Below are positions 33,361-45,504 of a stretch of DNA of 64,000 nucleotides, piece by piece. Position 1 is the stretch's first letter. Each line of letters opens with the position of its first letter. This DNA is from Marasmius tenuissimus (taxonomy: Eukaryota; Basidiomycota; Agaricomycetes; Agaricales; Marasmiaceae), in NCBI GenBank assembly GCA_029532415.1, contig JAQOTA010000059.1:496001-560000 (forward strand), read 5' to 3'. Both the position numbers and the translations under genes were made by a program. The notes beneath the pieces were generated by a model that did not search any database, was not told the DNA's origin, and saw only the letters and a list, made by a program, of their open reading frames with translations.

Positions 33361-36083
33361 AGCTAAGCCTGGGGATTCAGTGGTGTTGAGTTGACAACAC
33401 CTGTGTAATCAGAATCAGAGATGAACTGGGCAGTTCTGATTTTTTGAGAGATCGGGACCGGCGTTTGGAACATTAACCTCGGGCATATTCGACAGTAGAC
33501 CAAAAGATTCAGATAGCAATGTGTCCAAACATATTTGGCAGAGGGCTTCGACAAGGCTCAGCTACTTTGGAGAGCAACGCAATGAGACGGAATAGGTTGG
33601 TCGCTGTTTGAGTCTTGCAATTGCTCCAGCGGACTCTCCTCGGACCTCCTGGACGCATAGGAACTTGCAAAAGGCACAGAGCCACCTTCGACCAGGATGT
33701 TATTCTGGACTTGGCGTGTATTTCATGGTTCATTGAGTACCGAGCTTCTCAATAACATGAACTAGATTGCCATTTTCTTCCTTTGCTATTCCAGGTGTAA
33801 GTTCACTTCCCAGGACTTTTTCAGTTTTAGTGAAGACCAGTTTGAAGGTAGGTATCTGAAGCCTTACGATGCATAACAAACTGACGTGATAGGTGTTTAG
33901 ACATAGGTCATTCGCCGCCGATTCTTGACCGCTCTCGCTATTGTGGATCCATAGGGATCAACAAACTTTACACGTGACGATACGATATACAGACCAATTG
34001 ACGATCTCTCATAACGATAGATCGCAGTTTCGGAAAGAGAAAACAACCACCAGGCCTAAAGTCGTGTCGTGATTAACACAGAAAATCGGAGAACCCACCG
34101 TGGAACACCCTAAAAACCGATGTATTATAATGAGCCGCCGGCGTTCAGCTGGCATCGAAGCTTCCAGAGAATAGTGTTTCATGATTGCGTCGGATTTGTG
34201 AGCTCATAAGCATTTGAACTAGAACAGTCGCTATACTCCCACTGTCTGCCAAACCTATCCAGCTGCGTGCGATAAACCTCAGATTAGCGTCTTCAAGAAC
34301 CTCGAGCCAAAACGCATGAATACAAGAGCCTTTGTCGTGGTTTGATTTGTTCAATTGATTTAATACCGTACTCACCTGTAAAAGTAGGGTCTTAGGCTGC
34401 TGGCGACTTCACCTGTGGGAAGATGGCTGAAACTTGGAGAGCGACCAGGAATCCAGGAGTCTGAGCCGATCGGTCCGAGTCTGAGCCTGAGTCTGAGCCC
34501 TGCGTCTGGGCCTCTAAGCGCCGTACAGCTTCACGTGATATATCGACGTGCGTGAATTTCCCTTTTCCAAGTTTTTGTAAATTGTCAGGGACTGCTTCCT
34601 TCACTCACCTGCAGGACCTTGATACTGCCCTCGACTGTCGACACCTCTTCACTGCTCAGTTATTCTCCAGTAAAAAGTCTGCAACATACAACTGGGGGCT
34701 ACCTTTGCTACTTGCTCATTTTCCATATCGAGATCCAGCTAGCTACACGTACTATCCGCTGGGAATATACTCGTTCAATCGACGGGTCTCGTTGGATGAA
34801 GTCATGCTCAAACTTTCGAATCCAGGATGGTAGAATGATTGGGCATTCAGCGGGATGATTGGCTTGAAGAAAGTTGACGAGTTGTAGAAAAGGGCAGAGC
34901 AAGGGTAGGCCGCAGAGGAGCACAAAGATCCTGTATCAGCTCGTTGCCGGTGCGCTTGTTTCTTTGACAATCTACGAGAATCAGAGCAGCGCGTAACCAG
35001 TTCCATCAGATCCGTTGCTCTCAAAACCCGACAGTGTACCAAACGAGCCTTACTTCCACCTATACGACCCCTACGACAGTCTCTGAATTCCCTTCAATCG
35101 AGTCACGATTCACTGCCCGCCCTTCCTCGAAGAACGGCATCTGGTTCACGATGAATCTCTGGAATATTGAGGAGTTAGAAACAGTCACTGTCATTTTGAG
35201 TCTGATAGATGGCACGGTGGCCTAGCTGCCTACAACGGTGCTTCACTACGTTCAAGATCCTCGCAATTTACTTGACTTCGTTTCCAAGGTGGTTCGAACT
35301 CTCGGAAACGAACACTGTCGATCGCCCAACAGCAAATGTGTGCGACGGCACGCAAGAATCAGCGTAGGGGTCAGAGTTAAGGTTGTTGTCAGGTGGGCTT
35401 GGTGGAGGGTAAATTGCAGGAATACGGTACAGATTCGTGCTTGATGCTTCCAAAAATAATGATGATAGCGAGAATAGAGCATACAGAGCTGAGAACAGCA
35501 GACCAGGCTCTTGAAGAGCGTGAGGTAGGACGTCTGTAACAGTTTCAACATCGCGAACTGAGGGACTCAGACGCCCAGACGGCCCTGACGGTGACTCAGA
35601 CTCCCGGTTTCCCGGGCTTTCTGGAAACTTGAGCTTGAGATTCGAGAAGGACTCGCAAGAGAGAGGTCCGTGGGATAATTCGGCACACCCTGGACCCTGG
35701 TACCGGCCGCTCCGGTCGGGCCGTCGGCGTTGAGTCGTTTGAATCTTGGTTGGACCAAAACTACGATTGTCGAAGTTCCTGGGCTCCTTTGCAACCTCAA
35801 CAACCCAGTACCCAGCTGCCCTTGGAGCCACTCATATTGGCGAATCAGCTCAGCGCGCGGCAGACAGATTGATACCAACGGGTGGTCGTCAAATAAAAAA
35901 GAAGATAAAAGATAGATTATACGAATTGAAACAAGCATAGGTTCGAGAAACTGACAGTGAACGTCAGGTGCAAATTCGATCTGATTAACGAGGCTCCCCG
36001 GGTATTTGAATCAAGGGAATATAGAATCTTCGCACGCGTGGATCTTATTTGTACATCCTCGTTCTTTGTTCAGCATTAGGACC
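33361..36083. other. Intergenic, no gene assigned
   Basis: About 2.7 kb with no recognised family. A minus-strand frame of 187 codons (35831-35268) contains a hydrophobic stretch (LLFSALYALFSLSSLFLEA). Another (34604-34392) holds an SDSGSDSDRS run; the DNA at about 34475-34510 is a short GTCTGAGCC-type repeat. Either may be a relic or an exon, but I could not chain them. Confidence 0.35.
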
Positions 36084-37364
36084 ATGAGAATAACGCGCGA
36101 AGACCTCAGCGATGAAGTTCGACAGGAGCTCAGCGGTTCAAAGCCTATTTCAGGCGACCAGAGAAAGCTAGAGTCACTGCTTGGCCGAGAGAATGGAGAC
36201 GAAGACCAATCTTACCTTAATATCCTCCAACTGGTGAGTAGAGGCTCACTACTAGCTCACATGTTTTGCCAATTCTCAACCTTGTTACGACTTCAAGGTC
36301 GCCGACCTTCCCAGCTCGACACCGTTGAGACCTTTACTATTAAAACTCATGTCTCACCTCTCCACATACTCTCGACGAAGTCCACAATGCCTTATTTTGC
36401 GGGACGTCAAGATGGTTGGGAGTAATCCTATAGGGAGCGGAAGGATAGGGGAAGTCTGGAGAGCTAAAATAGGCCAGGAGCACGCAAGCCAACTCGAGTG
36501 TGCGGTGAAGATCGTGAAGAAGTCCTACTGGAGCCGCAATGATCAGGAACCTAATGAAGCACTGAGTGTACGTCCTCTTCTGGATCCTTGGCTGCATTTA
36601 GTATGGAGCATTTATTTCTCAGGTCCATCTTCGAGAAGCAATTCTATGGAGGCGAATGAGACATCCACACGTATTGCCGTTTGTGGGGACGTACTATCTC
36701 AACGACAGTGGCGAAGACAACGTATGCTTCGTGTCTCTCTACATGAAAAATGGAAACCTTGCGCAGTATCTGGAACAAACCCCCTCAGAACTGGTTGATA
36801 GCCATATTCTTGTGAGGCACAATCTCTTACTTTCATTCGAGGTTTTTAAAATTAAATCCTCTATAGATGTACGACATCGCATTAGGTCTCGAATACCTTC
36901 ATAAGCAAGGGATCGTTCACGGAAATCTGACAGACGTACGGTCACACCTTTCTTCTGGGCAATCTGACACTCATCGTTATGCCCGACTAAAGGTCAACGT
37001 TTTCATACGGGTCGACTTTCGAGCTTGTATCGGGGACTTTGGACTTGCTCCATATGGTCACAGTACTCAACACTCACCGGGTCTCGTACAATGGAGAGGA
37101 GCATTGGGCTACACTGCGCCAGACGTGCTACTTGGAGGACCTATTTCGAAAGAGAGCGACGTATATTCGTTTGGCTCTCTGTGTTACATGGTGAGGACCA
37201 CAGGCTCAAATCTTACCAGAAAACTTCGTTCCTGACCTATAAGGTGAATTCGTCAGATATTTAGCACAACACATTCAGAGCCACCAGGTGCTGCAAATAC
37301 GCTCCGGCGCTCCTCAAAGCATACAGATGACCCGCAGCTCCAGACCCTACTCCAGGACTGCTGA
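36084..37364 (+). CDS. TKL-like protein kinase domain, probable pseudokinase, ending at a TGA in subdomain XI
   Basis: Exons 36084-36233, 36298-36567, 36623-36811, 36867-36935, 36993-37190 and 37257-37364 give 327 residues. Kinase landmarks are the glycine loop IGSGRIGEVW (95-104), Lys121 in CAVKIVKK, RRMRHPHVLPFVGTYYL, YMKNGNLAQYL, the catalytic loop HGNLTDVN where the HRD aspartate is Asn223, DFG at 241-243, APD in place of APE, and SDVYSFGSLCYM. The frame then reads DDPQLQTLLQDC and meets TGA (37362-37364) where this family has Trp, followed directly by GHEPSTRPIAREIVRR, the expected end of the kinase fold, in the same frame. So the domain was complete and is cut by one nonsense codon, or the stop is skipped by an unrecognised intron. 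The same frame continues into the MIF4G gene. Confidence 0.7.
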
Positions 37365-37421
37365 GGTCATGAGCCATCGACGAGACCAATCGCTAGGGAG
37401 ATTGTTCGTCGTGTCATTGCC

Positions 37422-39326
37422 ATGTACACTGGGCCTGGTCTAGGCATTGCTATCACGCCGAATTGGCTCGCGTTGCCATACTCGGAGATATTGGACAACA
37501 TTGACATTTGCCCTCTGGCCACAAATACACCTATGCAACGACCCAGCGAACTTTGTGCTAGTCAGTACATTCCTCGCTCAGTGTTAGATGTAATCGTGCT
37601 GATGGCTCCGACCCTCCAGAGTCCAAAAGCAACGCCGGCGAGTTCTGTCAGCTGCTCGACGTACAATCATACGGAAGAACGGCAGCCTTTGGCTGAGAAT
37701 ACGGGTCAAGGGTACGATGGCTCGTCAAATTCCCCGCTAGAAAGCGATACCACTTTGGATGCTATGGCACCGCATGATCCCCCGCCGTTATGCGAGGCTA
37801 ATTTGACAGCTCAAAGCCCCCAGCATCTCAAGGGCCTCGTTATAGTCGCTCCAGACTCCCCCGAGTTTGTGGATCGTCGAGTTCGGGCCCTCCTTAACAA
37901 ACTCTCCAACGTCAATTTCAACCCAATCTCTGACGAGATCATCGCTTGGGTGAACAAATCTGAGCGTGAAACGGACGGGAGAACGCTCTACCAGATTGCC
38001 GCATTGATCTTCGACAAGGCTATCGATGAGGCCAAATTCGCCGAGACGTATGCACTGCTCTGTCATAAGATGTCACAGCGAATCAGTCCGATGGTACAGT
38101 GCAGCGACGAAAGAGACGCGTATGGCAAACCCGTAGAGGGTGGTCAACTCTTCAAGAAGTACATCCTTATTCGCTGCCAGGAATCCTTTGAGCGTGGATG
38201 GGAGGAAGATGAATCGACCGGGGACGCTCCACTGTATTCGGACTCCTGCTACGCTTCTCAAAAAGCTAAGCGGCATGGGCTTGGTCTGGTCAAGTTCATC
38301 GGCGAGCTATTCAACTCAAACGTGATGACCGAGCGGATCGTCCATGGCTGTATCCAGAAGCTGTTGCTCAATGTCGAGACACCCAAGGAGGAAGACCTTG
38401 AATCGCTTTGTGTGCTTCTCACTACGGTCGGCCCAACTCTGGATAATCCGAGAGCCAGAGCCCACGTGGATGCCTACTTCTCGAGAATGAGAGAGGTGAT
38501 GAACAATCCTGCTGTCAGTCAACGTATTGTTTTCATGTTGCAGGTTAGTTCTCTGTTTCATCAGAGAATGCATCGACTAAGGATAAGCTCTGCTCTTTAG
38601 GATGTTATGGACCTCCGTGCACGTAGGCGGACCAACAAGGGTGCGATTGTCGGGAACCCACTCAGTAGAAGGACCGCCGTCGTCCGCAAGCCTCCCAAGC
38701 TCAAGAAGGGGACGAGGGAAATGAACTCCAAACACCGGCCACGCCTTGCATACGAGACACCAACATCGGACCCATCGGCATCGGGAGTTCGCAAGAAACT
38801 TATCCTTCAGCCCCGCACTAAGCCCCTGGCGAGCCACAATACCTTGTCGAAGCCTTCCTCCGATTCCCTACTACTCAAGGTAGATCCCGAGACGTCTGAT
38901 ACGGAGTCGAGTTTGAGCACTGTCGATATTCAGCAGGAGGTTGACGAGGACACGGACGAGTCCTTTGCTGTTAGGAGCATCAAGGAAGCCGAAGTCTGGT
39001 TCAGAGACAAGAGTCCGGATTATCATCGTCGTGTGGTACAGAATCTAATTTCCGTCGCGTTGCGGTCGGAAGAAGCTTTGATTGATGCACGCTTTGTGTC
39101 GGATCTTCTTCAGCGAACATCTGGGAAGGTGTTCTCGCTGGATGTGCTTGAGGACGTGTTCTGTTCGGTCGCAGGGCTCTTGGACGATATCCTATGTGAC
39201 GTGCCGAGTGCGCTGGAGCTGTTTGCTGTTATGATAAATGGTGCCTCGCTCAGCCGTGAGCAACGGGAACGGATTGCATCGAAGTTGGAGGGGAACGGAG
39301 ATGATTTTTTGGACCGAGTTGAGTAG
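37422..39326 (+). CDS. eIF4G-like protein with MIF4G and MA3-like domains
   Basis: Two exons, 37422-38543 and 38601-39326, give 615 residues if started at the ATG of MYTGPGLG. MIF4G covers about residues 145-385: RRVRALLNKLSNVNFNPISDEII, FDKAIDEAKFAETYALLCHKM, KRHGLGLVKFIGELF, SLCVLLTTVGPTLDN and AVSQRIVFMLQDVMDLR. This is the HEAT domain that binds eIF4A. After a basic, Ser-rich linker an MA3-like helical block follows (about 500-600: SPDYHRRVVQNLISVALRSEE...). Full eIF4G is roughly 1000 residues or more in fungi. Here the N-terminal part with RNA- and eIF4E-binding regions is missing and no YxxxxL site is evident. The frame is open upstream to the TGA at 37362, with kinase-end sequence in that gap, so the true N-terminus may be a kinase fusion. 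I infer a derived eIF4G paralogue. Confidence 0.8.
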
Positions 39327-39861
39327 GCGCGGACGTTCGCGTTCTGATCATGTACTATATGAAACGAACCTATTCCCGGCCAATTCTGATCAATCTTTGT
39401 CTTCAACGACAGTCAGAACCACATATTTGAATACTTTCCATCGCACTCTCTTCGTGCGGGCCCAGTAGATTTATGTACTTGAACCCACTATGTTTAGCGA
39501 AGGTCTCGCTATTTGGGGTCTACAAGGCCAAACAGGTGCACGTGATGATTCAGTCTAAAGACTATTTGACCGCCTCTCATGCAGTATGCTTGGAAGGAGA
39601 AATAGATATCATAACGAATCCACGACAGGTAGCTAGTTGATACAGAGTATCCGAGAACCCACGAAGCAGTAAACGATGTGAACATTATGAACCGGCTTAA
39701 TCACAAGGACGAGAGAAGGTCATAATATGGATCTAGGAGAGATAGTGACGAGACAGAAAATGATACAAAGGTCGGATGGTACAGAGATACAGGTTGTGAA
39801 GATAAAACTCGATAGCAAATGGAATAGATAGCGGATAAGAGATAAAAGATGGAAAGCAAAA
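39327..39861. other. Convergent intergenic region
   Basis: About 535 bases between two converging stop codons. No gene seen. Confidence 0.45.
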
Positions 39862-41080
39862 TCAACTCCTTCTCGACCGCTTACTCGCCCTTGAGCTTCT
39901 CTCAGATCGAGCAGGCTTTGCAGCATCGAGAATAAGTTGCAACCGCTCCTTTCGTAATCCCATTGCCTCATCCAGCCTCCCCAAAATCTCTGCAACCGGT
40001 GGCGATGCCTCCATGGAGTACTGCTCCAGAATTGGATCGGAATAGTGGTCGTCGGACTGCTTCTCGGTTTGCCCTGACCATTCCTTGACGCGAGAGTCAT
40101 CCTTGGTGACCTCCTTGACAGGGTCAGGATCGCGCCAGGATTCTGAATCGTCTGAGCTCTCTGAGCCAGAGGCTGCCTCCGATCTGGTTTGTCGTGAGCT
40201 CGAGCTCGAGGTGGTATGGTCGCTGTACTCCCACCGTTCGCAGTCTGAGCAACCGCAATAGTCAGAGGCCCCTACTCGCTTTCGCTTCGGAGAGGTCAGT
40301 TTGGGAAGAAAGCGGTTGTGTGTCCAGAGAGGCCATCGAAGGAAGACATCCTCCATCGGTTCGATAACGTGGTCTGAGAGCGACCGCTCAACGCGGTAGG
40401 AGCCAATCGAATGTAACTTTCTGGAGAAAATGACGACGAGGGGGTGAATCATGGACATGAAGCGAGGGAGGCTGTCGTAGTCGGACACTGTGAGTGACAA
40501 GGGTGTCGTGCTGCCATTAGGCATACGGTGGAATAGTGGAGGTAGCGGTTCTCTTCCTTTGGTTGAGAAGAGAACGTATTCCCAGGGTCCAGTACCAAAG
40601 TCCTATAATCTAGTGAATAAAGAGACTCAGCGCCACGGTACGATGTGCTCACCTCGAACCGCTGCCGGTCCCCAACTAATGTCATTTTCCTGTTGTGTTC
40701 CACCATCGCGCACGCTTTTTCAATTACAGACTTGGATGGAGAAAACGCCAGTTTCTGCCGTTCGATGTGACGAACGAGGTCTTTGTGCGCTTAGATTTAA
40801 GGTAAGCAACAGACCTCTTGAATTAAAGAAGATGAACATACCAGTCATTGTGTTCTCCTCACCATCAAAAGGAAAGCCCGAGTTATTCAGCCCAAACGTC
40901 CACTCGAATCGATGTAGAGCCTATACGGAGAGAATGCTCAGCTGAGTAGAATGGCAACCGAGATGAAAACCAACAAACCATAGGGTTTCGTATCTTGTCT
41001 TTCTTAACCAGTTGGAAAGTGTGAAGGTCAACCTGGCCATCCGACTCAGTTGTAATGTCTTGAAGTTGCAGGTAAAACAT
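39862..41080 (-). CDS. Hypothetical protein with acidic C-terminal half
   Basis: Four exons on the minus strand, 41080-40979, 40920-40842, 40789-40653 and 40602-39862, give 352 residues. The N-terminal half looks folded: MFYLQLQDITTESDG, ALHRFEWTFGLNNSGFPF, KACAMVEHNRKMTLVGDRQRFE, DFGTGPWEYVLFSTKG, PLVVIFSRKLH. The second half is polar and acidic (SGSESSDDSESWRDPDP). It ends with a predicted helical stretch (EILGRLDEAMGLRKERLQLIL) and a basic tail (SRASKRSRRS). A CGCSDCERW cluster sits between. I do not recognise the family. It is divergent from the gene at 41447, with about 370 bases between starts. Confidence 0.65.
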
Positions 41081-41392
41081 AACGGCGACAAGGCTGGGTG
41101 ACGGGCGAGGGTGGAGAAACAAAGTTGCAAACGCGTGGTTTGGAAAGGCGGTTGTTGTTCAACTCACGGTCACGGGACCGTTTACCACTTTCCCCCGAAC
41201 CACCACCATTACGCCACCAACAATTTCAGGCCACCATTGTTACCGTGTCCATTATTGGCCATCCCTTTTAGTACCGTGTTGAAGATGCTGCTCAATGTGG
41301 AAACGTCTCATTATACTGGTGCTATTATTCTCCCCATGTGGCAAGTCTTCTGACAATTGTGGCTGCTTGCAAAATGGTACGTTTCAGGACCC

Positions 41393-41400
41393 ATATAAGG
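41393..41400 (+). promoter_or_regulatory. TATA-like element before the gene at 41447
   Basis: ATATAAGG lies about 50 bases before the ATG at 41447, in the 366-base region shared with the divergent gene starting at 41080. Confidence 0.4.
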
Positions 41401-41446
41401 GTGACTGGACAAGCTCTCTTCTCCCTTCTCTCGACATCCTATCGAT

Positions 41447-43195
41447 ATGGTCGACGACAATCTATTCTCCGCTCCGAAATCGCCAGTATCTGGTCACCAC
41501 CAGCAATACTCCCCTCTTGCTTCACGTCTCATTCGAGAATCTCAAGATTCAATCAAGTCCAGTTTCAGCCCCGCGGCATTCGAGGACACTCCAAGCACTG
41601 GCACAGATGCTTCCATAGATCAGGAGACGGAGGATTTGGACTTGGATGATCTAGCCGATTCCGATGATTTGGCGCTTTCGAACGGTGCAAACGAGCAGCA
41701 CGTCCCTCTTGCAGCCGACATCCCAGTTGCCCCCGAAACTAGCTCTACCCCCTTGGTAACGCCTTCGGCAGAGAAGAAGACGCTTTTCACCTTTGATCCG
41801 ACGCCTTACAGAAAGGCTCTAGGACGTAACTATTCACGGAGCACGATTTTCGACAAAGCTTCAATCATGCACGTCTATGGTGGGCTGGGAGTTCTGACCT
41901 TGTTAGGAGGTGTTCTTCACATGTGTCATGTTCTTGCGGTGGCTACTAATGATAAACTAGTGAGCAATCTTAGGATAGTGCGCTTGCAAATGGACTCACG
42001 TTCTCTTTCTCACGACAGCTGGACCAACTTGCTTATGGCATTGGAGAAAAACTGATCAATCTCAACTCCTCGTTGAACTTTTGGATCCGTGAGTGCTATT
42101 GTCCTGACACGAGCCGCCTATCTTCTCATTTCTTGAGGCCCAGTAACACCAACTTTCCATTACGCGGTCGATACCGGACTCATCAAATTCCTACCCACCG
42201 AAGGATTGATGGACGCCATGGAGCAGTATCTAGAAGAACTCCATGAACTCATGGAAAAACGTGCCAATGAAGAGATTACCTCGGAGGAGTACGATGAACT
42301 TGTCAATGGCAGCCTTCGGCGTAGGAAGGTGAGTATCCCATCGAAGCCTCGAAATGCCGGACAGTACCAACTCCATCCCAATAGCTCTTCCCGCCTGCCA
42401 ATTACGCGTTCCTCATTGTGGGCATCTTATGTCATTCCAACTTTCGCATTCCGCGTCATGTCGTCGACGATCAAAATTCGGACCTGGAATTGCCTGCGGA
42501 AGAAGTTCACAATGAAAACACCAAATATGAAATCAATATCAAGCGATTTCCCGTCCCACTACGCCGGACCCAGACTGTAAGCTTTTTCAGTATCGTTGCG
42601 TTCGTGATGGCACTTTACTCACACTTCTCAAAAGTCTCAAACTCGAGCCCATGACCCGAAGACGGCCCGCGTGCTCCCGGACTTTCGATCCGTCAATCCC
42701 ACTACTTACGACAAGGATGAAGTTTTCTGGCTCTGGCAGGATCCCTTCTTTGTCCTTATCAACGCCGGCGAATTCGTTCACGCGTTGCGTAAACGATGGG
42801 AAAGCCAGCATTCCGGAGACCATGACGTATTCTCTCTTGATCCATTGGTTCATAACAAGAGGCATAGCATTTTGCTTCAGAGAGCTTTTGATCTATACGA
42901 GATGATAAAGAAGGCACCCCCTCCTCCTAATATCACCAAGATCTTACACGAGACTCCCAGTCGGCCTTCACGGATGACTCGCTCGTGGACGGCTCCATCG
43001 AGGAATGTCGACAAATCCCGAGCAAGTACGAAGACAAAAAATCTTGGAGCCGCCGGGTCTCAGCGCATGGCCGGCAAAAAGAGGGATGCTTCGGCCATGG
43101 ATGGGAACAATAGCCGTACTGAGGGTACCCGCAGGTCCCGACGTTTGAAGCTTGAAGAGCCCGAGCCTGATATGAACGGACAAACCCAATTGTAA
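41447..43195 (+). CDS. Hypothetical Agaricomycete protein, function unknown
   Basis: Exons 41447-41959, 42019-42088, 42144-42328, 42385-42576 and 42635-43195 give 506 residues. The first 100 are disordered and acidic (QETEDLDLDDLADSDD). Then comes an aromatic block PTPYRKALGRNYSRSTIFD, a hydrophobic stretch (GGLGVLTLLGGVLHMCHVL), a helical acidic segment (MEQYLEELHELMEKRANEE), and FPPANYAFLIVGILCHSNFRIPRH. FWLWQDPFFVLINAGEF and RHSILLQRAFDLYEMIKK follow, then a long basic tail with KKR and RRSRRLK that could serve as a nuclear signal. No domain is recognised. All five exon junctions preserve frame, which supports the model. Confidence 0.7.
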
Positions 43196-43629
43196 TGTTA
43201 TGTACTTTTTCTTGTGCCCTCTTGATGTATTTGTAACTCGGATCTGCTATTGTATCATCTTTTATCTTGCTTGATATGCGACACTTTATACTCGAATACC
43301 AAGTTAAATTCGTAAATCCGAATTTCTACAAAATGCTAATGAAGGATACATACTGCCAGAAAGACAATGATCAAACTTGGTGCTACCAGGAAGCTAGTAA
43401 CTCGGTATAATCTACAAGCCACTGCGTGAGATCGGCCCGATGTACATCGAGGCGCGAGTCTCGCGATTATGGACCTACATGGATTGACAAATATCCTTGA
43501 CTATACACATGCACACGCACACTATATGATTGGCTCAGCTACTAGTCAATTTAATTCGATCTCAGCTAATCTCGAATGAGAAACAACGGAAGGTGAGAGC
43601 AAATAGGTGAGTTCACACGACCAGAACTC
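43196..43629. other. Intergenic, nothing recognised
   Basis: About 430 bases, AT-richer than the genes, containing a short (CACA)-type stretch near 43507. The duplicated block starts at its right end. Confidence 0.4.
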
Positions 43630-44990
43630 GCGCTCACGTGCTACGGTGACCAGGTTACGTCACCTTTCTGGTTTCTCTTGAACGTCCACCCTCCACCTCG
43701 AGTCCCAGCATCCATCCTTCCTTCGTGTTCAAAACGTTGGAATTGATCTAGATTTTCACGCGTTAGAGGAACCAGAACTCTCAGAAAAGGCCTCCAAAAC
43801 GAAAATACCACGGGTAACGCATCCAGGAAGGCCAAAGGCAATATCCCCCAGGCACCCTTCCAGCGTAGAGGAATAAGTAAGTAAATTCGTTGGTTCTCTA
43901 GAGATCTGTCGAACCTTCCAGAATCTGGTCATAAGCCCAGTTCGGCTCGCCACACTGACCACGATCGTTGATTGCCTTGACACTCTTAGAGATTCGAGGC
44001 GCCGCTGAACACAACGCATCATTGGGACATCAGGGACGACGAAATGGATCTGGTTGCACCAATAGCTGTTCTTGAAGTGGCTGAGATTAAGGACCATTGT
44101 GATGAGGTTGGATACATGGCGCCCAACACGCTCGGTATGTCGTCTTTGTTTCCATCATTCAGAGCGACTCGAGATCAAAATGCTATAGATGTTTCATACC
44201 ATCCCCCTTTGATTCTGAGCTCCCGAACTAGAAGGAAGTCGGCCAGACGTTGATGGGGGTTTCTCGAAATTAGCACTTGAAGCGCCACAGCTACCAGCCA
44301 AAATCATTCAAGACAGAAGGCGTTGGGCAAATTTCTTGGGATACGATGCCTCTCCCAGAGCTCAGTATGTTCTTGTCATATCTTTCCACGTAGAGACAGC
44401 ACCTGACAATATTATTATGTGTGCCTCGCAGAGGACGATAACTCGTTTCGCGCCCCTCACCAGAAAGAACTGCCAGCCATAAAGTCCGGCAAAACCGCAC
44501 CAACTCGCTCGGCAAAGCCTGCCCCCGGGGTTGCTGCTATCACGCGAACACGCTGTTCTTCCCTCTACTTGCCCACGAATCTCGCGCGCAGCTACCTCGG
44601 CCTCAACTGCTCGGCCAGCCCCATATATAAGCAGCATCGACTTCTACCTCTACATTCACCACCCGTACTGCAGCCAAAAACCCATGCCACCTGGCTTCAA
44701 GCTCTTTGTCAAGGTTTAACATCCCTTCTAAAACAACCGCATTATCCCGCAGGCCGGCTACCTTTGCTCCTGCGTATGGACCAGCTGTATCAGCTGTATC
44801 AGCTGCTCCTCGATCGGATTCCGCTAAAGCCGCCTCAACCACAGGTGCGACGCGCCTATCACAACGTCCCGTCACCGCTCAAAGAACGACCAAAAGCAAA
44901 TCTGAAGATATAGTGAACCTTATACTGTTCAAAGTCGTCGCGACAAAGGATGCTGGGGACAATTTTTTGTTCAATGTATGATCCGCCCTA
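43630..44990 (+). pseudogene. Decayed second copy of the securin-like gene
   Basis: Follows 28870-30403 segment by segment but is broken. The ATG is lost (CCCAGCATCC where copy 1 has CCCATGCTCACC) and most of exon 2 is missing or out of frame. The central DEVGYMAPNTL block (about 44100) survives, QLPNYRE is disrupted, and in exon 4 EDDNSFRAPHQKE shifts frame before the tail SEDIVNLILFKV..DAGDNFLFNV. No uninterrupted product can be made. Confidence 0.8.
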
Positions 44991-45419
44991 GTATGTGCAT
45001 TCAACTTCTGAATAGCTCATTCATCATTGAAAGCATCGCTAGGCTATGTTTATGGAAATGGTGTAGGTTGTTTCTATAGATCTAGTTCGAATCATAACTC
45101 AGGCCAGCTGCAACGCAAATCCCATGTGTACTTTGCCTAGGCTCGGCTTGGCTCCCAATGCTAAACCTTTTTTCTGATCTACCGGTCGATGTGATTGCCA
45201 CGGGGACTGGTGCTGGAAGAAGCTATGTCACTTGGAGCCGGGAGGGCAATTTAACTGAATGTCTTGGGCTCGCGGGAGCGTGTGAGTTGCTGTCGGCTTC
45301 TCAGCATCACAGCTCTGACAACCGTGGCATAACGATTCTGGAAAGGGTTTATTTGAACTTTGGTTTGCAGCTTCGAAGCTAGATAAGTAGATTCGCTGAC
45401 GGCATCGGGCAATAAGTGG

Positions 45420-45428
45420 TTATATATA
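45420..45428 (+). promoter_or_regulatory. TATA-like element before DUF6534 copy 2
   Basis: TATATATACGCCCG, about 85 bases before the ATG, nearly identical to the copy 1 element at 30869. Confidence 0.5.
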
Positions 45429-45504
45429 CGCCCGCCATCGTTTTTGAACTGGCCACTACAGAGATTGCAAGCATCTTCTCATTCGCCGCTTTTCGATTCG
45501 AGTC

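Noticed and set aside
35268..35831. 187-codon minus-strand frame as a gene
   Set aside because: No domain, no start context, no splice-linked partner; composition is not clearly coding. Kept only as a note in the gap entry.
37422..38600. Treating the MIF4G gene as an ordinary full eIF4G
   Set aside because: It lacks the long N-terminal RNA- and eIF4E-binding region, no YxxxxL site is visible (YIPRSVL has Val at the Leu position), and upstream in-frame sequence is kinase-derived.
44419..44981. Frames of 164 and 91 codons as new genes
   Set aside because: They are frameshifted pieces of exon 4 of the decayed securin-like copy.
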